Assembly: GCA_037388885.1 (NCBI GenBank)
Contig: JARRJS010000003.1
Coordinates: 35,521 to 99,520, forward strand
Source: JARRJS01 sp037388885
GTDB lineage: Bacteria > Gemmatimonadota > Gemmatimonadetes > Longimicrobiales > RSA9
DNA length: 64,000 bases
Reading direction: 5' to 3'
Shown: positions 1 to 7,527 of the stretch, piece after piece
Layout of the letters: every line of letters begins with the position of its first letter
Numbering within the stretch: the stretch's first letter is position 1
Notes under the pieces: generated by a model
What the model saw: the letters and a program-made list of their open reading frames with translations, nothing else
The model's database searches: none
What the model was told of the DNA's origin: nothing
Made by a program: the position numbers and the translations under genes

Positions 1-1260
1 TGTTCGTCGAAGGACGTGTCAACCCTGGTGACCCCGCCGGACACGACAACGGTCGCTCCGATCGTCGTCACGGGCGTGGCGGAACCGGGCATGGCCAGCT
101 ACGACACCGTGATCAGCTCTTTGATGCGTGAATACAACATCCCGGGCGGAGCGGTGGGGGTGGTGAAGGACGGGAAGTTGGTGTTCGCCCATGGGTACGG
201 GTACGCGGACGTGGCGAACCAGGTCTCGGTGAAGCCGGATGCACTCTTTCGGCTGGCGAGCCTGTCGAAAGCAATCACGGCGGCGACGATCCTGCACCTC
301 GTGGAGGAGGGGGTGTTGGGGTTGGACGACCCAGCATTCTCTTACCTCTCGGATCTGAGCCCACCGACAGGGAAGACGGAGGATGCCCGGCTGTCGCGCA
401 TCACGATCCGGCAATTGTTGCAGCACTCGGGTGGTTGGGACCGCGATGCGACGTTCGACCCCATGTTCGAGTCGACGATGATCGCCGACTCGTTGGGCGT
501 GGCGGCGCCGGCGTCGGCGGATGACGTGATCCGGTACATGACGGGTCGACCGCTGGATTTCGACCCGGGGGTGAGGTACGCGTATTCGAATTTCGGCTAC
601 GTGGTGCTGGGGGCGATTATCCAGCGGCTGACGGGAGAGCCGTACGTCGACTACGTAAAAGCGCAGGTCTTGCAGAACATGGGTATTCAGCGCATGGCGC
701 AGGGCCACACCCTGCTGAAGGATTCCGTGCCAGGTGAGGTGCGCTATTACGCGGTGGGCGGGCAGGGTCTGGACTATCCGCTGGTCCAGTCGGTCTTCCC
801 GGGGCAGGGGCTCGTGCCGCAAGCGTATGGCGGTTTCTACATGGAAGCCATGGCCGCGAATGGTGGTTGGGTGTCGAACACCATGGATCTGCTGCGCTTC
901 ATCACGTCGGTGGACGGATTGCACAACCGGCCGCAGTTCCTGGCGGATTCGACGATTCGGCAGATGATCGCTCAGCCCACCGCTAACAACACCTGGCCGC
1001 CGGGCTCGGCTTACTGGTATGCCATGGGTTGGTTGGTGCGGCCGTCCAACGGGGATGCCAACTGGTGGCACACTGGGGGCTTGCCCGGGACGACGACGGA
1101 GATGGTGCGTGCCTATAATGGAGTGGAGTGGGTGGCCCTCTTCAACGCCCGGGCGGTGAACGACGCCGGCTTCACGGCGGCCCTGGACAACAGTCTGTGG
1201 ACGGCACTGCAGGGTGTTACTTCATGGCCCACCACGGACCTCTTCCCGCAATATCCCTGA
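1..1260 (+). CDS. Serine hydrolase of the beta-lactamase/class C (PF00144) family, 5' partial, probable lipoprotein
   Basis: Likely an exported esterase or D-amino-acid/peptide hydrolase of the penicillin-binding fold. All three family motifs are visible: SLSK (SxxK, the nucleophile serine with its lysine), YSN (YxN) about 120 residues later, and HTGG in place of KTG near the C terminus. A GTG at 16 could serve as a start, but the frame stays open to base 1 and reads C-S-S-K-D just before it. This looks like the lipidated cysteine of a lipoprotein whose signal peptide lies outside the window, so I treat the gene as 5' truncated. It ends 90 bases before the convergent histidine kinase. The true substrate cannot be told, because the family covers esterases, D-aminopeptidases and beta-lactamases. 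The family call is firm. Confidence 0.85.
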   Translation, partial: CSSKDVSTLVTPPDTTTVAPIVVTGVAEPGMASYDTVISSLMREYNIPGGAVGVVKDGKLVFAHGYGYADVANQVSVKPDALFRLASLSKAITAATILHLVEEGVLGLDDPAFSYLSDLSPPTGKTEDARLSRITIRQLLQHSGGWDRDATFDPMFESTMIADSLGVAAPASADDVIRYMTGRPLDFDPGVRYAYSNFGYVVLGAIIQRLTGEPYVDYVKAQVLQNMGIQRMAQGHTLLKDSVPGEVRYYAVGGQGLDYPLVQSVFPGQGLVPQAYGGFYMEAMAANGGWVSNTMDLLRFITSVDGLHNRPQFLADSTIRQMIAQPTANNTWPPGSAYWYAMGWLVRPSNGDANWWHTGGLPGTTTEMVRAYNGVEWVALFNARAVNDAGFTAALDNSLWTALQGVTSWPTTDLFPQYP

Positions 1261-1350
1261 CAAGCAGGGTTCGACTAACGGCGCTGGCGTCAGCTTCCTG
1301 TTCTTTCGGACTGAACGACGGCACAGGTGTGTCCAAGCGCCCCCTGGACG

Positions 1351-3768
1351 CTACGCTGTCCCGCTCCGACTTTGCGCGTCCAGGACCTCCCGCACCGCTC
1401 TGAGCAGGTCTTCGATATCCCACGGCTTCGCAATGAACGGTGCTGCCACGCGGGCAAGGGGACCCACTGACACGTCCTGCGAGTAGCCACTCGAGATCAA
1501 GAAGCTCGGTGCGTTCGGACTTTCCTGGATCGCTGCGTGCAACTCGGCGCCGCTCATCCGAGGCATGATGGCATCCGAGATGACGAGGTCCACATCGGAG
1601 GCGTTGGCTCTGTACAGGTCGAGTCCTTCACGGCCGTTTCTTGCCAACAAGACGGTGTATCCGTGTCTCTCCAACACGCGCCGTGCGATATCTGCCACGG
1701 CGTCGTCGTCCTCCACGAGCAGGATGGTTTCGGTCCCTTCCGTGACGGTGTCTCTTTGCCGGACATTCGTCAGCACAGTCATCGCAGCATCCGCGGAAGG
1801 GAAGTACAGGCAAATCTCCGTGCCGTGGCCGGGAGTGCTTGTCAGCTTCACCATTCCGCCATGCTGTCTCAGGAGCGATTGGACCATCGCCATGCCCAGG
1901 CCGGTGCCCCGCTCAGCAGACTTTGTGGTGAAGAACGGCTCGAAGACTCTCCCCTGTGTTTCATCGTCCATGCCCACGCCCGTATCGGCCACGGTCACCA
2001 GCACGTAATCACCCGGCGTAACCCAGGGCGACGCCCTGCAATCGCGTTCCGAGAGACGTGCCTTTTCCACGCCGATGCTCAGCACTCCGCCCTCCGGCAT
2101 GGCGTCGCGAGCATTGGCGGCCAGATTGAGGAGCACCTGATGCACCGAGGCGTCATCAACCAGAGCGACCTTGGGCGGGTTGTCAATCGCCAGTTGCACC
2201 TCGATGTCTTCGGGGATCAACCTTCGCAGCATCTCCGCGGCATTCCGAACGGACTCGTTGAGGTCCGTGGGCGCGAACTTGAAATCGGCACGTCGGCTCA
2301 GACTCAGGAGCTGCTGGACGATTGCAGCACCGCGGTGGGCGGCCGAGGTGATCTCATCGAACGTTTTCCGAAGCGGCTCCTGTTCTGACGCGTCCGTCTT
2401 GCCCAGCTGCGCATTGGCGAGGATCACGGACAGCACGTTTCTGAAATCGTGCGCGATCCCGGTGGTAAGCTGGCCCACGGTCTCCATCTTCTGTGACTGG
2501 CGCAACTGGTCTTCGAGCTTCTTGTGCCCGGTGAGATCCTGAAATGCCGTGATGACCTGTTCTTCGCCCTCGAACCGGATCACGTTGGCAGACAACAGGC
2601 CGTGATGCTCGGTCCCATCACGGGAGTGGAGCGTTGTCTCGCGAGCAATGACCGATCCCTGACCCAGTTCTTCCACGACAGCCGTTCGGTTCGCACCCTT
2701 GGGCCACAAGCCGAATCCTCCAACCTTCTTGCCGAGCACCTCGTCTTTCTTCCAGCCGAACGTCCTCTTCCAGGCGTCATTGATGTCCAGGAGCACCGCG
2801 GAGACGCGATTGTAGATCATCTTGGGCAACGGGCTCGCCTGGAATACGAGCCGGAATCGTGCTTCGCTCGACCGAAGCGCTTCGACGATGCGTCGCTGCT
2901 CATCGAACAGCGTCGCCAGCAGGAGATTGACGGACCCGAGGACGAGAATGAGGCGGTAAAGCTGTAGCAGCGACTCGTGTTGACTGGACGCGATGAACTG
3001 AGACTGGCCGTGCGCCGTTTGCCAGATGGCCACGAAGCTCACCATGGCAACGGCCACGGCGGTCATGCGCAGATCGAAACGCACCGCCACGAGGAAAAGC
3101 ACAGCGAAGGGAAGAAACGGGTATCCGTTCCGGGGGTTGAAGGCGATCCGCGCGACCACGACGGTCGCCACCAGCATCACGACACCTTCCACCAGACGCC
3201 AAGTGCTCGGACGCCGCCAAGGCCGGGCGAGGAAGGTGAGAAGCAACGGAGTGACCAGGACAATTCCCGCTGCATCTCCCAGGTACCAGGTGCTCCACGA
3301 CCAGGCTGCTTGGCCTTTGGGAATCAACCGCGCCGCCGTCAGGGCCGGCACACCGATGCTCGGGCTAATCGCCGCGGCGGCGACTCCGGCCACGAGCCAC
3401 AGCTTGAGCAGGTCGGCTACCGAATCGACGCTCGTCCTGAATCCGACAGCCCGTAATGCAACAGCCCCCGCCACGGCCTGGAGCATGACGCCCACCCCCG
3501 CGGCCGTGGCAGCCCACCACGGTGCGCCGGTCCAAAGACTGACCACCGTGCCGGCAACAAGGAATACGACCCAGTATGACGTGCCGAAGACCAGCAAACC
3601 GGCGAGAGCCACCGCGCTGGCCGGCCAGACGGGCGACACGTTCCCGTGAATGGCGGCAAAATGCAAACCACAGACAGCGACAGCACAGTATGCCAGAAAC
3701 AAGACCACGGCGATGAAACCACGACGTCGCCAAGACCCGGCGACGGACCATTTTTCGATAGCGCCCAT
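1351..3768 (-). CDS. MASE1-PAS hybrid sensor histidine kinase with C-terminal receiver
   Basis: An inner-membrane hybrid kinase. About the first 290 residues are a MASE1-type integral membrane sensor (many hydrophobic segments; VSPVWPASAVALA near the start). A PAS domain follows (around FRLVFQASPLPKMIYN), then HisKA with the H-box GIAHDFRNVLSVI, HATPase_c (N-box NLAANARDAM, G1 VADTGVGM, G2 GTGLGMAM), and a receiver domain (LLVEDDDA, phospho-acceptor in LVISDAIMPRMSG, lysine in FIAKPWD). The start chosen is the ATG at 3768, because hydrophobic MASE1 sequence begins just after it. The frame is open to a TTG at 3867, but that adds an unlike Cys/Arg-rich leader. No clear Shine-Dalgarno is seen. 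It is monocistronic, converging on the serine hydrolase. No partner regulator lies next to it, so output may run through its own receiver to a distant protein. Confidence 0.9.
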   Translation of the reverse strand: MGAIEKWSVAGSWRRRGFIAVVLFLAYCAVAVCGLHFAAIHGNVSPVWPASAVALAGLLVFGTSYWVVFLVAGTVVSLWTGAPWWAATAAGVGVMLQAVAGAVALRAVGFRTSVDSVADLLKLWLVAGVAAAAISPSIGVPALTAARLIPKGQAAWSWSTWYLGDAAGIVLVTPLLLTFLARPWRRPSTWRLVEGVVMLVATVVVARIAFNPRNGYPFLPFAVLFLVAVRFDLRMTAVAVAMVSFVAIWQTAHGQSQFIASSQHESLLQLYRLILVLGSVNLLLATLFDEQRRIVEALRSSEARFRLVFQASPLPKMIYNRVSAVLLDINDAWKRTFGWKKDEVLGKKVGGFGLWPKGANRTAVVEELGQGSVIARETTLHSRDGTEHHGLLSANVIRFEGEEQVITAFQDLTGHKKLEDQLRQSQKMETVGQLTTGIAHDFRNVLSVILANAQLGKTDASEQEPLRKTFDEITSAAHRGAAIVQQLLSLSRRADFKFAPTDLNESVRNAAEMLRRLIPEDIEVQLAIDNPPKVALVDDASVHQVLLNLAANARDAMPEGGVLSIGVEKARLSERDCRASPWVTPGDYVLVTVADTGVGMDDETQGRVFEPFFTTKSAERGTGLGMAMVQSLLRQHGGMVKLTSTPGHGTEICLYFPSADAAMTVLTNVRQRDTVTEGTETILLVEDDDAVADIARRVLERHGYTVLLARNGREGLDLYRANASDVDLVISDAIMPRMSGAELHAAIQESPNAPSFLISSGYSQDVSVGPLARVAAPFIAKPWDIEDLLRAVREVLDAQSRSGTA

Positions 3769-4016
3769 GGAGATTTCGTGGTTGGGTCGGATGGAACCGT
3801 GTACAGGGGCGGCCCCGCGTCCCGCATTGGCAAAACAACAGTAAAGACTGAAGGCCGTACCGCGCAATCAATTTCAACAATGGTTGGCAACAATGCCGTA
3901 TCGACGGCCGCCCGTTCCTTGTTCCGGTCGGGCCTGCGGCACATCGTACGGAACGTCGCATGCGTGGCTGCACCCGTCGACACGGCTGCGCATGATACCT
4001 CTGCGGGAGGCACACT

Positions 4017-4487
4017 ATGGATGATCCATTGCGCCAGTTCCTGGCAAACACGCTCGACTGGCAACAAGCGCACGCGCGCTTCGACTCGGCGATTGCCGAC
4101 CTGCCGCCCGGGCTGCGTGGCGAGCGGCCTGAAGGCTCGCCGCACTCGGTCTGGGAGCTGGTGGAGCACATCCGGCTGACACAACGCGATATCCTGGACT
4201 TCTGCCGCGACGAGCACTACCAGGAGCGGAGCTGGCCGGACGATTACTGGCCGTCGTCCCCGGCGCCGTCGTCGTCCTCCGCTTGGGATGACAGCGTGGC
4301 GGCGTACCACGAGGACATCGATGCGTTCAAGGCCCTGGTGCTGGACGTCGACTTCGACCTGTTCGCGACGGTGCCATGGGGCTCGGGCCAGACGAACATC
4401 CGCGAGGTCGTGCTGGTGGTGGACCACACGGCCTACCACGTGGGCCAGATCGTGCTGGTGCGGCGGCTGCTCGGGGCGTGGGGCTGA
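4017..4487 (+). CDS. DinB-like (DinB_2) four-helix bundle protein
   Basis: A 156-residue protein of the DinB/YfiT superfamily, which are small metal-binding helical bundles. Some members are thiol-dependent transferases. Visible family features are the N-terminal helix ending in WELVEHI, a long second helix region, and the C-terminal DHTAYHVGQI with two histidines. Together with the EH histidine these make the usual three-His metal site. The start is supported by a GGGAGG Shine-Dalgarno at 4005-4010, six bases before the ATG. The gene stands alone between the divergent kinase and lgt. The biochemical role is unknown; stress or thiol-linked detoxification is only a family-level guess. Confidence 0.8.
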   Translation: MDDPLRQFLANTLDWQQAHARFDSAIADLPPGLRGERPEGSPHSVWELVEHIRLTQRDILDFCRDEHYQERSWPDDYWPSSPAPSSSSAWDDSVAAYHEDIDAFKALVLDVDFDLFATVPWGSGQTNIREVVLVVDHTAYHVGQIVLVRRLLGAWG

Positions 4488-4779
4488 CGGCAACTCCGGC
4501 GGGCACTTGTCGGGAGGGCGGTGAGGCGGCTGCTCGAGTCGGGCCCGGGAACACGCTTCTCTCGGTTTCCGCTCGCTCCATCCCCTGGAGCGGGCCCGAC
4601 CCGACGCTTCACGCTGGCCGAGCCCTGAATCCGCGGCCGGCCAGCGGCCGCCGGGGACAGGATAGGAAGATCCCGCCGGGAACCGATTATTGCATCGTCC
4701 GCGCTCGAATGGTCTGGTGGATTCACGGTGACGGCGCATGCGCCGTTGCTCATGCGGGGGAAACTCGAAAGGGAACGGC

Positions 4780-5595
4780 ATGCCGAACGGCTTCTGGCTG
4801 GGTCCGCTGCACATCCGTTTCTACAGCCTTCTGATCCTGACCGGCGCGTTGCTAGGTGGGTGGGTGGCGAGTCGCGAAGCGGCGCGGCGTGGCCACGATC
4901 CGGAAATTCTGTGGGATCTGCTCCTGTGGCTCATGGTGGGCGGGGTAGTGGGGGCCCGGCTCTGGCACATCTTCTCGCCGATGCCCTCCTCGGTGGCGGG
5001 TGGCATCACGACGATGTACTACCTGACGCACCCGCTGGAGGCGATCGCCATCTGGCATGGCGGGTTGGGAATTCCCGGGGGCGTGATCGGAGGGCTGGTC
5101 GCCCTGTATCTCTACGTGCACCGCAAGAAGTTGAAATTCGCCGAATGGGCCGATATCTGCGCGCCGGGCCTGGCGCTCGGCCAGGCCATCGGGCGCTGGG
5201 GCAATTTCTTCAACCAGGAGCTGTACGGGCCGCCCACCAACCTGCCGTGGAAAATCTACATCGATCCCCGCCATCGCCTGCCCATGTTCGCAAACGACGC
5301 GTACTACCAACCGCTCTTTCTCTATGAGTCGATCTGGGACCTCGCCAACATGGCGTTTCTGCTGTGGCTGGTCCGGCGGCACGGGGAAGGGCTGCGGACG
5401 GGTGACGTGTTCCTGGTCTACATGATGGTGTACGGCGTTGGTCGGTTCCTGCTCGAGTTCATCCGTGTGGACGCATCGCGCGTCGCGGGCATCAATTTCA
5501 ACCAGACGGTGATGGCCGTGGTGGTGGCGGGCGCGACGATCGCGCTGGCCTGGCGCCGCCGCAGACGAGACTCCGGGGCACCGTCACGAGGTTGA
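4780..5595 (+). CDS. lgt: Prolipoprotein diacylglyceryl transferase Lgt
   Basis: Transfers diacylglycerol from phosphatidylglycerol to the lipobox cysteine of prolipoproteins at the inner membrane, the first step of lipoprotein maturation. The hallmark Lgt signature is present as GRWGNFFNQELYG. The protein also has the HGGLGIPGGVIGG loop and about seven hydrophobic segments in 271 residues, normal for the family. I chose the ATG at 4780 (MPNGFWLGPLHIRFYS), because Lgt proteins begin with this type of sequence and GAAAGGGAA precedes it. An upstream in-frame ATG at 4738 would add 14 polar residues. The many predicted lipoproteins in this window are its likely substrates. A strong hairpin downstream separates it from the convergent bactofilin gene. 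Confidence 0.95.
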   Translation: MPNGFWLGPLHIRFYSLLILTGALLGGWVASREAARRGHDPEILWDLLLWLMVGGVVGARLWHIFSPMPSSVAGGITTMYYLTHPLEAIAIWHGGLGIPGGVIGGLVALYLYVHRKKLKFAEWADICAPGLALGQAIGRWGNFFNQELYGPPTNLPWKIYIDPRHRLPMFANDAYYQPLFLYESIWDLANMAFLLWLVRRHGEGLRTGDVFLVYMMVYGVGRFLLEFIRVDASRVAGINFNQTVMAVVVAGATIALAWRRRRRDSGAPSRG

Positions 5596-5630
5596 CGGCC
5601 GACAACGCTGCGGTCCCGTCGCCGTCATTG

Positions 5631-5648
5631 CGTGAAGGACGCTTCATG
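5631..5648. repeat. 18-bp repeat CGTGAAGGACGCTTCATG, copy 1
   Basis: This 18-mer occurs identically at 16311-16328. It contains a small inverted repeat, TGAAG-GACG-CTTCA. The copy begins 36 bases after the lgt stop codon. Copy 2 begins 40 bases beyond the stop of the minus-strand beta-barrel gene. The shared distance from a stop codon suggests a 3'-end element, but the function is unknown. Confidence 0.6.
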
Positions 5649-5682
5649 TGCGTTTCACCACAATCTCATGCAAAGCATGGAA

Positions 5683-5716
5683 AAGCGCCCGGGTCTCGAA
5701 AGAGAACCGGGCGCTT
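5683..5716 (-). terminator. Strong GC hairpin between lgt and bactofilin genes
   Basis: Fifteen-base arms (5683-5697 and 5702-5716) pair with a single G:T-type mismatch around a four-base GAAA loop. On the minus strand the stem is followed by TTTT, so it is a good intrinsic terminator for the bactofilin gene, whose stop lies 34 bases upstream in that direction. It may also stop lgt transcripts, although the plus-strand U-tract is weak. Confidence 0.8.
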
Positions 5717-5749
5717 CCGCGTTGACGGCGCTGGCGTGGTTCCAGGCGC

Positions 5750-6172
5750 TCAGACTTTTCCGGACGAGGGAAGGGCAATGCCGAGCCGGCCGTGGAGCGC
5801 CGCGCCCTCAGCGACCGCCATTCGCGGCGAGACGATGTCCCCGTCGACCGATCCCGTCTCGCCGACCTCTACGATCCGTTCTGCGGTTATCGTGCCCAGC
5901 ACCGCGCCGTGAACCGCCACCGACCGGGCGACGATGTTGCCCCGTATGCGGGCACGGGGCGCAACGACGACCATGTGCTCCTTCGCAATGACATCACCCT
6001 CGATCTGGCCTGCGATGGTCATGTCCTCGAGGCTGGTCAGATTGCCCTTGATGACGATGGACGCGCCAATCCACGCCGCGACGCGTCGCTCCTCCTGCCC
6101 ATGACCTCTGACCATCTGTCCTCGACGCGGCTGTTTGCTATCGTCCGAGTCGCGTGCGTTCTTGGCGAACAT
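5750..6172 (-). CDS. Bactofilin-like polymer-forming cytoskeletal protein
   Basis: A 140-residue protein of the bactofilin (DUF583) family. These assemble without nucleotide into right-handed beta-helical filaments that organise cell shape, stalks or wall enzymes. From about residue 35 the sequence shows the expected short beta-helix rungs, with repeated G-x-I/V patterns (IVIKGNLTSLEDMTIAGQIEG, then RGNIVA, VDGDIVS). Flanking N- and C-terminal tails are short and polar. The ATG at 6172 is preceded by GGAG at suitable distance. It is monocistronic and ends at the hairpin 5683-5716. The N-terminal tail (about 30 basic and polar residues) may mediate membrane or partner binding, as known for other bactofilins. 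Confidence 0.85.
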   Translation of the reverse strand: MFAKNARDSDDSKQPRRGQMVRGHGQEERRVAAWIGASIVIKGNLTSLEDMTIAGQIEGDVIAKEHMVVVAPRARIRGNIVARSVAVHGAVLGTITAERIVEVGETGSVDGDIVSPRMAVAEGAALHGRLGIALPSSGKV

Positions 6173-6467
6173 GTACGGCTCCGAACTCGTTCAGGCGAAG
6201 GCCAGGGACCTCGTCGGCGAGATCCCGTTGGATCCGATAACATGCCCTACCCGAGCGGGTATGTCGAGAGAGCCGCGCTCCGGTCCCGTCATCAGCGAGT
6301 TGGTGCGGGCGGCTCCAGGATTTGTTCTTGGGGTCCTTCGTGGGATCTGTTCCGTGAGATGAGTGGGGAATCCCGATAGATGCACGGGACGACAATCACA
6401 ACCGGCAGGCGCGGGCCGCCGCAGACTTCGTCCGGGGACGTTCGGCGCCGGATCTGCCGGCCGTGTT

Positions 6468-6965
6468 TCAGGCGGCTTCCGGGTGTGGAAACGTGCGAAT
6501 GAAGACGTAGCCGACGTCGAGCTCCGGCACGAAGCTGAGAACGACGTGCACGTGCCGCACGTCGCCGGCGATGCGGACATCGATCGTCTCGGCGAACCGG
6601 GTCTCGTATGCACCCTGCGCGATCGTGCGGTAGCGTTTGCCGAGGCAATGGGCCTCGAACGCGGGCGCCACCTCCCGGAACAGGTCGTGGCCTTCCACGG
6701 CGTCCTTCAGGCCCTGGGAGCCGTGATCGTGGCCGTAGAACCGAAGCACCCGTCCTTCGCGGTCCAACTCGGCGAAACCGGACAGCGCCCACTTCATGTC
6801 GGACGACGCGACCCCGAACCCATCCAACTCTGCTTCACAAGGTTCGGCCATGATGCCAGCCTCCTTTGCGCGCTGGTGATGCCTGCGCAAGCCGTTTACG
6901 AGCGTCTGTATTGACTGAACCATTTCCACATCCCAGGTTTCCCTTAGCCCCATGTAAGAATCCAC
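6468..6965 (-). CDS. Small PAS protein resembling photoactive yellow protein, without the canonical chromophore cysteine
   Basis: The protein has about 150-165 residues. From about residue 35 it can be aligned by eye with photoactive yellow protein: the strand FAELDREGRVLRFY, then a loop, then HDLFREVAP (PYP has NFFKDVAP), and a C-terminal HVHVVLSFVPELDVGYVFIRTF matching the PYP last strands. PYP carries its p-coumarate-binding Cys directly after VAP. Here alanine follows, and a cysteine appears only five residues after VAP (VAPAFEAHC). The start is uncertain: GTG 6965, ATG 6953 or ATG 6923, none with a convincing ribosome site. The gene lies 24 bases behind a LuxR-type regulator on the same strand, so the pair is probably one transcript. 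Ligand and role are unknown; a small-molecule or redox PAS sensor is plausible. Confidence 0.65.
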   Translation of the reverse strand: MDSYMGLRETWDVEMVQSIQTLVNGLRRHHQRAKEAGIMAEPCEAELDGFGVASSDMKWALSGFAELDREGRVLRFYGHDHGSQGLKDAVEGHDLFREVAPAFEAHCLGKRYRTIAQGAYETRFAETIDVRIAGDVRHVHVVLSFVPELDVGYVFIRTFPHPEAA

Positions 6966-6989
6966 GGCGGCGACAGAGGCGCAGACGTC

Positions 6990-7427
6990 TCACGCGACAC
7001 TCCGTTGCGCGTATCGACGTGCAGGGGCGTAGTCGGAATCCGTGAGCGCAGCCCGGACGTCGTTCCGCGAGTGGATCTCGAGCTTGGAGAGCACGCGCTC
7101 GCTATGGCGGCGGACCGTATGTACGCTGATCCCGAGGCGCCGTGCGATCTCGAAGTTGGAGAGCCGGTCGGCCATGAGCCGTGCGACATCGCTTTCGCGC
7201 GGGGTGAGTTCGAAACGATGTCGCAGGTCGTGGTTATCCGGCAGTGCCCGTCGCTCGACGACGACGACCATGATGGGATCGCGCCGGTCCGGGCCGTGAA
7301 GCATGAGCGCGCCGGTGTAGCGAGCCGAGCCTCCGATCGCGGCGTCGATGCGCGCCCAGAGATCGTCATCGATCTGGCGGGCAGAGCTCGGCTCGGCCGC
7401 AGAAGCATTGACGGAGTGCAAGTACAT
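6990..7427 (-). CDS. LuxR-type HTH transcriptional regulator
   Basis: A 145-residue DNA-binding regulator. The C-terminal half is a GerE/LuxR helix-turn-helix: LTPRESDVARLMADRLSNFE, then IARRLGISVHTVRRHSERVL and SKLEIHSR, in the standard spacing. The N-terminal 65 residues (LWARIDAAIGGSARYTGALML...) are too short for a receiver or a full PAS domain, so the sensing input may come from another protein. The PYP-like PAS protein encoded just downstream is the obvious candidate. The ATG at 7427 lies in a 100-bp divergent gap shared with the BTAD activator gene at 7528. Its regulon cannot be read from the sequence; control of its own operon or the divergent gene is a simple hypothesis. Confidence 0.85.
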   Translation of the reverse strand: MYLHSVNASAAEPSSARQIDDDLWARIDAAIGGSARYTGALMLHGPDRRDPIMVVVVERRALPDNHDLRHRFELTPRESDVARLMADRLSNFEIARRLGISVHTVRRHSERVLSKLEIHSRNDVRAALTDSDYAPARRYAQRSVA

Positions 7428-7527
7428 GATGGTGTCGGGTCGTTATAGGCGTCCGTTGTAGCCGCCTTGCGCGGACACTATCGCGATCCTGCGGTGACGG
7501 GTCAGTCACTTACAGATAACGGGCGTC

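Noticed and set aside
4539..4599. Two copies of the palindrome CGGGCCCG before lgt as a long hairpin or operator
   Set aside because: The arms are short, self-palindromic and GC-rich, and their pairing does not extend beyond nine bases. Chance is likely in this composition.
6135..6362. A 75-residue plus-strand open frame in the gap between bactofilin and the PAS protein
   Set aside because: It overlaps the bactofilin start antisense, has no ribosome site and resembles no protein. The 295-base gap has no other gene.
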